From Rouxiella sp. WC2420 (GTDB lineage Bacteria > Pseudomonadota > Gammaproteobacteria > Enterobacterales > Enterobacteriaceae), in assembly GCF_041200025.1 (NCBI RefSeq), contig NZ_CP165628.1, positions 3,224,001 to 3,288,000 of the forward strand: 64,000 nucleotides of DNA, given 5' to 3'. Numbering within the stretch: the stretch's first letter is position 1; each line of letters begins with the position of its first letter. Positions 19,181-26,947 of the stretch are shown here, piece by piece. Under the pieces are notes generated by a model, which saw nothing but the letters and a program-made list of their open reading frames with translations, searched no databases and was not told the origin of the DNA. A program made the translations under genes and the position numbers.

Positions 19181-19832
19181 AATTAGTACCGCTGTCGAGG
19201 GAGTACTTATCCCTAAAAGTATTCTAATTATGCGTCACCAACGTCAATGCCTACTCGACCAGGCTCAGCGCAATGCCTCGCAAATTATTAAACAGGCTGA
19301 AAAAGAGGCTAAATCCATCCGTGAATCAGCCTATTGTGCGGGATATCAAGCTGGTGTATTGATGTCAGTCAAGTCAATTGCGGATTATATTGACAATAGT
19401 CAGGAGCTTTATCTGCAATTTATTCAACAGGCTCAAGAAAATATTACAAAAAATCTACAATGCATATTGGGGAACGAGGAATTTTTTCTTACTTTATTTT
19501 CCCGTTGGTCAGAAGAAATTCAATCTAGTCAAGACCCCATTAAGCCGGTTTTACATTTACTTCTACCGTCCGGGTTTTGTAAACATCGAGATAAACTATT
19601 AGCGCAGATTCGGCAAAAATGGTCTGACACAATAAAAATTGAAAATCATGATGAAAATAGATTTGTCATTAAATATAAAAATAAACTTGCGGAATTTTCC
19701 CCAGATATATGGATAGCTAATCAAAAGATTCCCAACGAATACATCATAAGACTTAAAGACAATACTGACACTCTGTCTAAGAAAGCAATAGAACAGTTAC
19801 TTAATGAACTCGCAAAACGACTTGTAAAATAA
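19155..19832 (+). CDS. orgB: T3SS ATPase regulator, OrgB/MxiN (SctL) family
   Basis: A 225-residue protein (OrgB is 226). The N-terminal half is helical and Gln/Ala/Glu-rich (LDQAQRNASQIIKQAEKEAK), typical of FliH/SctL stators that bind and restrain the ATPase. The ATG at 19155 lies inside orgA; the frame is open farther upstream to 19050, but that would double the overlap and exceed the family length. Confidence 0.88.
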   Translation: MQKTIGSFEISTAVEGVLIPKSILIMRHQRQCLLDQAQRNASQIIKQAEKEAKSIRESAYCAGYQAGVLMSVKSIADYIDNSQELYLQFIQQAQENITKNLQCILGNEEFFLTLFSRWSEEIQSSQDPIKPVLHLLLPSGFCKHRDKLLAQIRQKWSDTIKIENHDENRFVIKYKNKLAEFSPDIWIANQKIPNEYIIRLKDNTDTLSKKAIEQLLNELAKRLVK

Positions 19833-19854
19833 CTTAACGTAAAGGAATAAGTTT

Positions 19855-20079
19855 ATGTCGAATATTATTACCAATTCATCCCATGATAGACCGCTTGAAC
19901 TTACAAATAAGCGACAGTTAACGGACATGGAAAGCATAATGTCTAACACATTAATAAATAAGAAAGACTTATCCAACGACAAAGAATACCTTAATAAATT
20001 TTATTACTTTTTCTTTGAGAAAATCTGTTTTCAAAATGAAAAAATAAATGAAGAAAAAGAAGAGACACTCAAGTGGTAA
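19855..20079 (+). CDS. Small T3SS-operon protein, unknown (OrgC/MxiL position)
   Basis: A 74-residue, Asn/Lys/Glu-rich protein with an AAGGA Shine-Dalgarno about 8 nt before its ATG. I recognise no family. It occupies the slot after orgB where SPI-1 has orgC and Shigella has mxiL, and its stop overlaps the next gene by 7 nt, so it is probably translated as part of the prg-org operon. No signal peptide or membrane span is seen. Confidence 0.6.
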   Translation: MSNIITNSSHDRPLELTNKRQLTDMESIMSNTLINKKDLSNDKEYLNKFYYFFFEKICFQNEKINEEKEETLKW

Positions 20080-20573
20080 TTTTCAAAAAACGTATTAATA
20101 TCAAAAAACTAATGGTAGCAACCATTATAATCAGTTCAGTTTTAATTTCTGGTTGTTCCCTACCTAAAACTAAAAACTATAATACGTCACTTGCTAAGTG
20201 TGATAATAAAGACCAAGTGACTAAAAATCCTGATTTAGTCTATCAAAAAATGCTTAGCTGCATCAATGATGGCAATTACTCAACCGCTACCCTATTTTAT
20301 GCTAAAGCAGGAACGTTGACTTGGTATAACTCGCTAAAAGAGCCCAATGAAACTAACCGCCTTTATCATCAGGAATTAGCTAAAAATACAATCGACCAGC
20401 TAAGCCTGGCGCAAAAAAATCACCTTTCTGCAATGTTAGAGGCGATTTTTAGCGATAGTTTAACTCACGAAAAAATCTGTACTGAAGTCACTCCACCGGT
20501 CACTAATACTGATAATGAATTTTCATCTAAACTTTGGCTTGATGCTAAGCGAGGTTATTTACACTGCAAATAG
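20073..20573 (+). CDS. Putative T3SS lipoprotein, candidate secretin pilotin (MxiM/InvH position)
   Basis: A 166-residue protein starting at GTG with Lys/Arg-rich n-region, hydrophobic stretch (LMVATIIISSVLISG) and a lipobox LISGC, so the mature protein would start at Cys 28. The rest is hydrophilic and helical, with four further Cys that could form disulphides. Shigella places the secretin pilotin MxiM two genes after mxiN, and InvH is a small lipoprotein; no invH is seen elsewhere in the window. The pilotin role is inference from position and lipidation. Confidence 0.6.
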   Translation: MVIFKKRINIKKLMVATIIISSVLISGCSLPKTKNYNTSLAKCDNKDQVTKNPDLVYQKMLSCINDGNYSTATLFYAKAGTLTWYNSLKEPNETNRLYHQELAKNTIDQLSLAQKNHLSAMLEAIFSDSLTHEKICTEVTPPVTNTDNEFSSKLWLDAKRGYLHCK

Positions 20574-20579
20574 TTTATT

Positions 20580-22133
20580 TTAGAGCGTTCTACGTTTTAA
20601 TTGAGTCTCAAAATTTTCTGGATGAGATCTATGAATAATCTCAATATCCTTTGACTTGCTATTTGTTGATTGGATATCGTGCTCAACAATTAATGCTGCA
20701 TTTTGTCGCTGCATAAACATGGCTCCAAATTTACCAAGATATGGAACGTCGATATTCGTTTGAACAGAAGCATCTATGCCTAGGGTCACTGCCTCAACGA
20801 TATCAATAATTCGCTCTGGGGCCAGGAGACCGGTGATTTCTGTTAACGCACCAGCCAGTTCATATCCAGCAATGCCTGCGGCTTTTGAAGTGTTTACACT
20901 CATTCCAAAGTTAAGGGCTAAAGCAGTCATTGAAACGGCCCCAATTCCTCGTAAAGCTAATTGAGTAAAAAAACGCACAGAACCCAGTGTATCGCACGGG
21001 AATACAAATTGGCGAACGGTATCACCCCCTAACTTAAACTGAAGACCTGGAGTTATAGCAGAAAACTCGTTATTGATTTCAATATGCCCTTCTCCCCTGC
21101 AAACGGTCTCAATAACGTAATCTATTTTGCCACAGTGCCAACTATCTGATTGTTTGTCGATTGGGATGTTAAGGCCTAAATGATTCACCCGTAAACCGGT
21201 CAATACTCCCTTAATAGTCACGGGCATGCCTATATAATCATTAAGAGCTATTCCTGCACTAATTCCCGTTTCCAAATGAAAAAAAGGTTGTAATAATACA
21301 TTTTCTATCGATTGATTAGTGAATATTTTTTTGATGATTTCATTTGATGGAAGAACTATTTGCATTTGAATTCCTGCTTTAGTATGAGCTAACGGAATTT
21401 CAGGTACGTTTGACGTAAAGGCGAACTGTTGCATAAGGAGTGGAGTACGTATTGTACTTGATTCTTTAATAATATGGAGCAATACTTTATTGGTTGAAGT
21501 CAAATTTAGTGATTCGATAATATCTTCAATTTTTTTCCTAGTATTAATATAATTTTTTTTAGCTTTTGCTAACTCCTCAGTTTGTTGATTGAAATCATAT
21601 AGTATTTTTATTTGTGGCAAGCTGTATTCAGGTGTGATGTCTTGCTTTTTATTTTTCCCTATATCATATTTTTTTGCCACAACAGCATCAGCCAAATCTT
21701 TGGCACTTGATTGTTTTATTGAAAGTCTTTCAAATTCTTTTTTACATTCACCACATCGAAGATATAATTGTGAAAGTTTAGATAAACAATCTTCATCTAG
21801 CAAACTATTTAATTCATATTGTACTTCAATTAGAGTCTTTTCAAAGTTACGCAGTGTTTCAGTTATTTGTTGCTGATAGGCATCATTAAGTTTGTTGTAG
21901 GCTCCTTGGCAAATATGATAAACCATATCAAATGGCCGCAAAAGTGAACTTAACCAGGTTTGCTGCTCATAAGACATCTTCTCCAGCACGGACTCCGGTG
22001 GGGAATTAGGATCATGCAAATCAATAGTGAAAATTGGTTCCTGCTTAGGCTCGACATTAGGTTGTTCTTTTTGTTTATCTAATTTCCTCCAGCTTTTTAG
22101 TTCAATATTAACTTGAGTATTTTCTGCTTTCAT
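20580..22133 (-). CDS. Unknown 517-residue protein at T3SS edge, candidate effector
   Basis: I recognise no family. The protein is AT-rich in coding, hydrophilic and helical over the first 230 residues, with Cys pairs (CGECKK), then a middle domain and a C-terminal Gly/Ala-rich hydrophobic stretch (about residues 385-450: RFFTQLALRGIGAVSMTALA onward). There is no signal peptide. It is convergent with the prg-org operon (6 nt between stops) and has its own upstream region of 129 bp. Position at the island edge and island-like composition make a secreted effector plausible, but nothing in the sequence proves secretion. Confidence 0.7.
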   Translation of the reverse strand: MKAENTQVNIELKSWRKLDKQKEQPNVEPKQEPIFTIDLHDPNSPPESVLEKMSYEQQTWLSSLLRPFDMVYHICQGAYNKLNDAYQQQITETLRNFEKTLIEVQYELNSLLDEDCLSKLSQLYLRCGECKKEFERLSIKQSSAKDLADAVVAKKYDIGKNKKQDITPEYSLPQIKILYDFNQQTEELAKAKKNYINTRKKIEDIIESLNLTSTNKVLLHIIKESSTIRTPLLMQQFAFTSNVPEIPLAHTKAGIQMQIVLPSNEIIKKIFTNQSIENVLLQPFFHLETGISAGIALNDYIGMPVTIKGVLTGLRVNHLGLNIPIDKQSDSWHCGKIDYVIETVCRGEGHIEINNEFSAITPGLQFKLGGDTVRQFVFPCDTLGSVRFFTQLALRGIGAVSMTALALNFGMSVNTSKAAGIAGYELAGALTEITGLLAPERIIDIVEAVTLGIDASVQTNIDVPYLGKFGAMFMQRQNAALIVEHDIQSTNSKSKDIEIIHRSHPENFETQLKRRTL

Positions 22134-22181
22134 TCGCCCTCTCCTTGGCCTCTATTTATAAGTCAATTTAATAGCATGACT

Positions 22182-22211
22182 AAGAGCGACAAGTTTTTAA
22201 AAAACGCTCTT
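22182..22211. terminator. Hairpin between effector candidate and MocR-type gene
   Basis: Seven-base stem AAGAGCG...CGCTCTT with a 16-nt A/T-rich loop. It lies just after the MocR-type stop and upstream of the 517-residue gene. There is only a short T-run on either side, so it is a weak terminator candidate. Confidence 0.35.
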
Positions 22212-22262
22212 TTGGCGTTAATTAGAAAGAACAATGTTATTATTTTCGATCTAGATCTTAAA

Positions 22263-23681
22263 TTAGCGGTGCCGGTTATACTCCTTATAAACCAGCTCCG
22301 AGAGAGTTTTTACGGCATTTTCGGCTCGAGTGTTCCACTCAAAAGAAGTATTCAAACGTAAGCAGTGACTAAATCGGTTATCTACAGCAAACATCGTACC
22401 TGGAGCAACGCTAATTCTTTTTGCTAATGCTTGTTGATAAATTTTAGTCGCATCCATTTTGCCAGGCAGCTCGACCCAAATGAAATAGCCTCCGGTCGGC
22501 TTGCTCAGCCGAGTTCCCGGCGGGAAAGAATTGAGAACGGCACTACGCATAGCGTTTTGTCGAAGTTCAAGCTGGCGACGCAAGCGGCGCAGGTGAGCAT
22601 CGTAACTTCCCTGATGCAAAAAATCGGCTAATGCCAACTGCACAGGCACACTGGCAGACAATGTGCTCATCAATTGCAGTCGCTGAATGCGCGATGCATA
22701 GTTTCCCGCAGCAACCCAACCCACTCGAAAACCCGGTGCAAGACATTTAGAAAATGACGAGCAATGGAGAATCTCCTGCCGATATGATGACATTTTTAAA
22801 GGGTTAGGCCGATCACCATTAAAATAGAGCTCCGCATAAACGTCATCCTCAATCAACGCCACTTGATTTCTGATGAGAATATCCACCAGTTGCCGCTTTT
22901 TATCTGGGTTCATCGTGCAACCTTGTGGATTTTGAAAAGCTGACATCAACCAACAGGCTTTTATGGGGTAGGTCGCCATGGCCTGCTCCAGGGCTGCCAG
23001 GTCAATGCCTTGTTCCATATCCATCGGAATTGTTACTGCCTTGAGCTTTCTCCGTTCAATTCCCTGCAATACACCATAAAAGGCGGGAGACTCTATCGCC
23101 ACCCAATCACCGGGTTGAGTGAGGACTTGCAGGCTCAACCCAAGCGACTCCATCGCTCCGGAAGTAATAACAATTTCGTCCGGGGTAACCTCAACTCCCT
23201 GTAATGCATAACGTTGCGCTATGCTGCGACGCAAATCCTCATTTCCCGGCGGCAAATTAGCAATGGCGCTGTGCGGAGACATCCTCCTCACGGCACTTGC
23301 GAGAGAACGTGCCAATTTTGGCTGAGGAAACAGTGTAGGATCGGGAAATGCAGATCCAAACGGCACAATATCGGAGTCTTGTCCTGCTTTTAAAATGTCA
23401 AAAATTGCATCATTGACATCAATTTGCTCGGCAGTATGCAGAGAACCGTGCTCAAGTCTAAGCGGCCTGCTCGGGGCAACGTAATAGCCTGACTGTGGTC
23501 GAGAAACCAATGTTCCCTGGCTTTCAAGCAACTGATATGCCTGTAAAACTGTCATCAGGCTCAGTCCTGACTGCTTACAGCTTTCGCGTAACGAAGGCAG
23601 TTTTTCTCCAGGCAGCCAGACGTGGGCATCAATTTGCCTGCGCAATGTTTGTGCCAGTTGCTGATAACGCGGCAGAGTCAT
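22263..23681 (-). CDS. MocR-type GntR regulator with aminotransferase-like domain (YdcR/YjiR group)
   Basis: A 472-residue fusion: an N-terminal winged-helix GntR domain (about 1-75: LAQTLRRQIDAHVWLPGEKL, LRESCKQSGLSLMTV) and a class I aminotransferase fold. The PLP-binding lysine is in SSFSKCLAPGFRVGW, and ESPAFYGVLQGIE and AFQNPQGCTMNP are typical fold I elements. Such proteins are PLP-dependent transcription factors; the ligand and target here are unknown. Composition returns to ordinary chromosomal GC, marking the edge of the T3SS island. It is divergent from the Spy-like gene. Confidence 0.92.
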   Translation of the reverse strand: MTLPRYQQLAQTLRRQIDAHVWLPGEKLPSLRESCKQSGLSLMTVLQAYQLLESQGTLVSRPQSGYYVAPSRPLRLEHGSLHTAEQIDVNDAIFDILKAGQDSDIVPFGSAFPDPTLFPQPKLARSLASAVRRMSPHSAIANLPPGNEDLRRSIAQRYALQGVEVTPDEIVITSGAMESLGLSLQVLTQPGDWVAIESPAFYGVLQGIERRKLKAVTIPMDMEQGIDLAALEQAMATYPIKACWLMSAFQNPQGCTMNPDKKRQLVDILIRNQVALIEDDVYAELYFNGDRPNPLKMSSYRQEILHCSSFSKCLAPGFRVGWVAAGNYASRIQRLQLMSTLSASVPVQLALADFLHQGSYDAHLRRLRRQLELRQNAMRSAVLNSFPPGTRLSKPTGGYFIWVELPGKMDATKIYQQALAKRISVAPGTMFAVDNRFSHCLRLNTSFEWNTRAENAVKTLSELVYKEYNRHR

Positions 23682-23959
23682 AGGTTTCGCTTAACGTTGA
23701 TGATGATTAGAATTATCCGAATAATATGTTATTTTTCAGCCACCCACAGCCCAATCCTTACAATTTCCCAACATTTTCTCCACGATCGTATGAATTGTGA
23801 CACGCCTGCTTTCAGACATTTACAGTACCTCGCACTACTATTCATTTCCTGCGATAGACTGTATTTCGTCAAGTCAGTTAGGTCACTGCCTGCTGAATAT
23901 ACGCTAAGACACTGGCTGGTACAGAATCTTGCTATAACAGAACAATGAGGAATTAAATT
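23682..23959. promoter_or_regulatory. Divergent region upstream of mocR-type gene and spy-like gene
   Basis: A 278-bp intergenic region. It should contain the promoters of both divergent genes; GAGGAA is 10 nt before the spy-like ATG. I could not assign Cpx or Bae boxes with confidence. A TTATCCGAATAATATGTTA-like AT stretch near 23715 is the likeliest place for the regulator's own promoter. Confidence 0.35.
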
Positions 23960-24469
23960 ATGCGCAAACTTACCGCAATGGTTGTGGCTTCAACTCTGGC
24001 TCTGAGCTCGGCTTCTTTTGCTTTCGCTGCAGAGACCACCCCAATGACTCCGGCGACGGGCGCACCGACCCAAACTCAGGGCAGCATGTCACAACATAAA
24101 GGTCCTCATCAAAATGGACTCTTTGCCGGCATCAACCTGACTGAACAACAACGTACGCAAATGAAAGCGCTGTGGAAAGAATCAGGAATGCACCGCGATC
24201 GTGGCGAGATGAAAAAGCAAATGGAAAGCCTCCATGGCCTTGTAGCTTCAAACAGTTTTAACGAGGCCAAGGTTAAAGGCGAGATTGAACAGATCACAAA
24301 ATCGCAATCAACCCGTATGCTAGAACGCGCCAAAATTGAAAACAAAATGTATAACTTACTGACAGCCGATCAGAAAAAACAGTTTAATGAAAATTACCAG
24401 AAACGTGCTGAGCAAATGGCGGAACATCACCGCGATCACAAACCAGATGCTGCGACTCCTGCATCGTAA
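23960..24469 (+). CDS. spy: Periplasmic Spy/CpxP-family chaperone
   Basis: A 169-residue protein with a clear signal peptide (LTAMVVASTLALSSASFAFA, cleaved near AFA-AE). The mature part is helical, rich in Lys/Gln/Met/His and carries two LTxxQ motifs (LTEQQ near residue 61 and LTADQ near 131), the signature of the Spy/CpxP family. Spy acts as an ATP-independent periplasmic chaperone induced by envelope stress. I favour Spy over CpxP because of the Met/His-rich ends, but the distinction is not firm. Confidence 0.85.
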   Translation: MRKLTAMVVASTLALSSASFAFAAETTPMTPATGAPTQTQGSMSQHKGPHQNGLFAGINLTEQQRTQMKALWKESGMHRDRGEMKKQMESLHGLVASNSFNEAKVKGEIEQITKSQSTRMLERAKIENKMYNLLTADQKKQFNENYQKRAEQMAEHHRDHKPDAATPAS

Positions 24470-24506
24470 TCTTGCGGCTGAAAAGCTGCTGATTAGCGAA
24501 ACACAC

Positions 24507-24531
24507 ACCGGCCTTAGTGGCCGGTTTTTTT
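24507..24531 (+). terminator. Rho-independent terminator of spy-like gene
   Basis: Stem ACCGGCC / GGCCGGT with a 5-nt loop followed by seven T, 38 nt after the spy-like stop. Confidence 0.9.
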
Positions 24532-24775
24532 ATGCCTGAAACGTGCGCCATCGCGTAGTTAACCCACTCTTTGCCTTACACCTTCACTTAAAGCGTTCAC
24601 TGCATCACAAATCTGATTTTCAATTTCATCTTGCTGCTGTGAAAGTCTCATTTTTACGCTGTAATCCTCAATGTCTGCAATAAGTTACCTCTGACTGAAA
24701 TGGTCTGACCGTTTCTTGATCTGCCTATTACACAACACTAGTAACCCCAAGGTTGCACATTGAAGGAGTTTAATC
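24532..24775. other. Intergenic region with short coding-like remnant and cstA leader
   Basis: No complete gene is seen. On the minus strand, about 24545-24690 reads as an open, coding-like stretch containing MRLSQQQDEIENQICDAVNA and ending VRQRVG-stop; it lacks a good Shine-Dalgarno and may be a gene remnant. The right part should hold the promoter of the cstA-like gene, whose AAGGAG lies 9 nt before its ATG. Confidence 0.3.
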
Positions 24776-25993
24776 ATGACAAACGTCAAGTCCGGAATTA
24801 TCTGGCTAGTGGTGGCGTTAGTGGGAGCCTTTGCTTTTGGTATGCTGGCGCTGAGTCGAGGCGAACACGTCAATGCACTCTGGCTCGTGGTGGCTGCGGT
24901 TGCTTGCTACAGCATTGCCTATCGTTTCTACAGCCTGTTTATTGCGGAAAAAGTCTTTGGTTTAGACGATCGACGGATCACGCCTGCACTGCGTAAAAAC
25001 GATGGCCTGGATTATGTTCCCACTAATAAATGGGTATTATTCGGCCATCACTTTGCGGCTATAGCCGGTGCTGGCCCGCTGGTAGGGCCTATTTTAGCGG
25101 CACAGATGGGCTTTTTACCCGGTACTATCTGGATCCTGGTTGGCGTCATGCTGGCCGGTGCGGTGCAAGATTTCCTGATTTTGTTTATCTCCACTCGCCG
25201 CGATGGTCGTTCTCTTGGTGAAATGGCCAAACAGGAACTCGGTGAGTTTGCAGGTGTAGTCACCATGCTTGGCGCGCTCGGAGTCATGATCATTATCCTT
25301 TCAGCATTGGCTTTGGTCGTGGTCAAGGCACTGGCCGACAGCCCATGGGGACTGTTTACTATTGCTGCAACAATCCCGATCGCGCTGTTTATGGGCATCT
25401 ACATGCGATTTTTGCGCCCGGGTAAAATCGCCGAGGTCTCAGTGATTGGCTTTGTGCTGATGATGATGGCGATAATTTACGGCGGCAATGTGGCGCAAGA
25501 TGCTTACTGGGGGCCTTTATTTACTCTTCACGGTACAACATTGACCTGGGTTTTGGTGATCTACGGATTTATTGCCTCCGTGCTGCCTGTATGGTTACTT
25601 CTGGCTCCACGTGACTATTTGTCAACGTTCCTCAAAATTGGCGTTATTCTGGGCCTTGCCGTGGGCATAATTTTCGCAATGCCGGAAATGAAAATGCCCG
25701 CCGTCACCAAGTTTATTGACGGAAGCGGCCCGGTTTTCTCTGGCGGACTGTTCCCGTTCTTGTTTATTACCATCGCCTGCGGCTCTATCTCGGGTTTCCA
25801 CGCGCTGGTAGCCAGCGGCACTACCCCAAAACTTATTGAGAAAGAGAGCCACATCCGTTTCATCGGCTACGGTGCAATGTTGATGGAGTCCTTCGTGGAA
25901 ATAATATATATAAATATAATTCTCAATAAAATTAATAAATTAAATAAAATAATCGTGAGTAAAATAAATTTATGTACTTATCTATATGCTTAA
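24776..25993 (+). pseudogene. cstA: CstA/BtsT-family peptide/pyruvate transporter, truncated by prophage
   Basis: The first 374 codons match the CstA/BtsT family closely: DGLDYVPTNKWVLFGHHFAA, GAGPLVGPILAAQMG, then STRRDGRSLGEM and ACGSISGFHALVASGTTPK. Homology stops after GYGAMLMESFV (codon 374, ending 25897); the family continues AIMALV for another 320 or more residues. The remaining 31 codons (EIIYINIILNKINK...) are AT-rich foreign sequence and end at 25993. Half of the transporter is gone, so it should be inactive. CstA and BtsT are close paralogues; I use cstA as the nearer match (STRRDGRSLGE). Confidence 0.88.
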
Positions 25994-26010
25994 CTAAAAT
26001 TTGACTAGAT

Positions 26011-26403
26011 TCACATCACCGGACAGTCATCAAACTCCCCTGTTGTCGCATCATTGATGATGTACGTCACTACGCCCCACACCATCGTTTCTTCCCCTTC
26101 CAGATCTCCGCCTTCAATTAATCGAATGTCATCGGCATTATCCAGCGACTCCAGGCAAGCAGTCGGGAAAAGCTTCAGGCGTTTAACCTCAAACTCTCCC
26201 GTGTCCATGGTCACTACCAGGCTGCCGTCTACTGCCGTTCTTGACCGGTCGATGACCAGAACAGCGCCCTGCTTAATCCCTTCTCTCCAGCTCGTGCTTA
26301 TCGCTCTTGCCATAAATAACGCTGGATTATTGCCCCAGCGACATACCTGGTCAGGCGAAACTCTACCTTCAACATAATCCGCTGCCGGTGATGGAAAGCC
26401 CAT
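26011..26403 (-). CDS. UmuD-like S24 family protein of prophage
   Basis: 130 residues from the ATG at 26403, which has GGAGGG 7 nt upstream; the longer in-frame extension lacks support. GFPSPAADYVEGRVS matches UmuD (GFPSPAADYVEQRID), and GEFEVKRLKLFPTACL matches the region of the catalytic Lys (VKKL). The catalytic Ser region (GDSM in UmuD) is altered: the aligned stretch is FMARAISTSWREGIKQG, so Ser is shifted or replaced by Thr. It is preceded by a LexA box and one small gene. It may be a UmuD-like regulator that cannot self-cleave. Confidence 0.8.
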   Translation of the reverse strand: MGFPSPAADYVEGRVSPDQVCRWGNNPALFMARAISTSWREGIKQGAVLVIDRSRTAVDGSLVVTMDTGEFEVKRLKLFPTACLESLDNADDIRLIEGGDLEGEETMVWGVVTYIINDATTGEFDDCPVM

Positions 26404-26404
26404 A

Positions 26405-26644
26405 TCAGTACCCTCCATTCGGGTTGAACATGAAGAAGGTGCGAGCCTCTCCTTCCTGAGTCGAGATATCACGGAAGTTATGCGTGTAGTTCTCAATCCA
26501 TTCGTTAGCCTGTTTCAGCGACCAATCCCAATTTACCTTTTTCAGTTCAGCAACAAAATCAACTGTGGTCACAGTGCGCTTCCCCTTTGGGCTCATTTTG
26601 ACTGCTCTGTCAAAAGCAGTACCTATATCGTCCCGACGTGCCAT
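26405..26644 (-). CDS. Small SOS-operon protein, unknown
   Basis: 79 residues starting MARRDDIGTAF; GAGGTG lies 6 nt before this ATG, whereas the ATG two codons upstream touches the Shine-Dalgarno. It ends one base before the UmuD-like start, so the two genes form an operon behind the LexA box. No family is recognised; the protein is basic at its N-terminus and Trp/aromatic-rich in the middle (VNWDWSLKQANEWIENY). Confidence 0.7.
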   Translation of the reverse strand: MARRDDIGTAFDRAVKMSPKGKRTVTTVDFVAELKKVNWDWSLKQANEWIENYTHNFRDISTQEGEARTFFMFNPNGGY

Positions 26645-26661
26645 AATCATCACCTCATAAA

Positions 26662-26681
26662 TACTGTATATGTGTACAGTA
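26662..26681 (-). promoter_or_regulatory. LexA (SOS) box
   Basis: TACTGTATATGTGTACAGTA matches the LexA consensus TACTGTATATATATACAGTA at 18 of 20 bases and keeps CTGT-N8-ACAG. It lies 18 nt upstream of the ATG of the small gene preceding the UmuD-like gene, so the pair is expected to be induced by DNA damage. Confidence 0.9.
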
Positions 26682-26689
26682 TAATCATG

Positions 26690-26765
26690 CAATGACGACT
26701 ATGGGAAGTCAGAGTTTTTAGGTTTTTGGTATCTTACTGAGGATTGGGTGAATTAACTTGTTGCA
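26690..26765. repeat. Direct repeat flanking the fibre/baseplate block, copy 1
   Basis: The stretch AGGTTTTTGGTATCTTACTG (about 26720-26740) and following bases through AATTAACTTGT recur, slightly diverged, at about 30975-31040. Both copies lie just after small Thr/Ala-rich fibre-associated genes on the same strand. Confidence 0.6.
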
Positions 26766-26947
26766 GTAGTGGTTGGTGTTGAAAAGGTTTTAGTCGATTT
26801 ATCGTATGTCATACCTATCGATGCGGGGATGTCGTTCGTGTAGAGAACAAGATCATAACCGGTAAGCTTAAAGGTTGAATCAGCAACAATCGTGTTGACC
26901 ACCTCTGTGGTTCCTGTTTGTATCACCGCGTAGTTTCCAATTGCCAT
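26753..26947 (-). CDS. Small tail-fibre-associated protein, unknown
   Basis: 64 residues; the ATG overlaps the stop of the fibre gene (TAATG). The C-terminus FSTPTTTATS resembles that of the 74-residue protein at 31033-31257 (TTTTTATATS), and both follow a fibre gene. Probably a small fibre assembly or accessory factor; no named domain is recognised. Confidence 0.6.
   Translation of the reverse strand: MAIGNYAVIQTGTTEVVNTIVADSTFKLTGYDLVLYTNDIPASIGMTYDKSTKTFSTPTTTATS

Noticed and set aside
20073..20573. Identifying the lipoprotein as InvH or MxiM by name
   Set aside because: Only size, lipobox and position fit; no sequence motif ties it to either family, so no symbol is given.
25048..25863. 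Minus-strand ORFs inside the cstA-like gene
   Set aside because: Antisense shadows of a strongly conserved plus-strand membrane protein.
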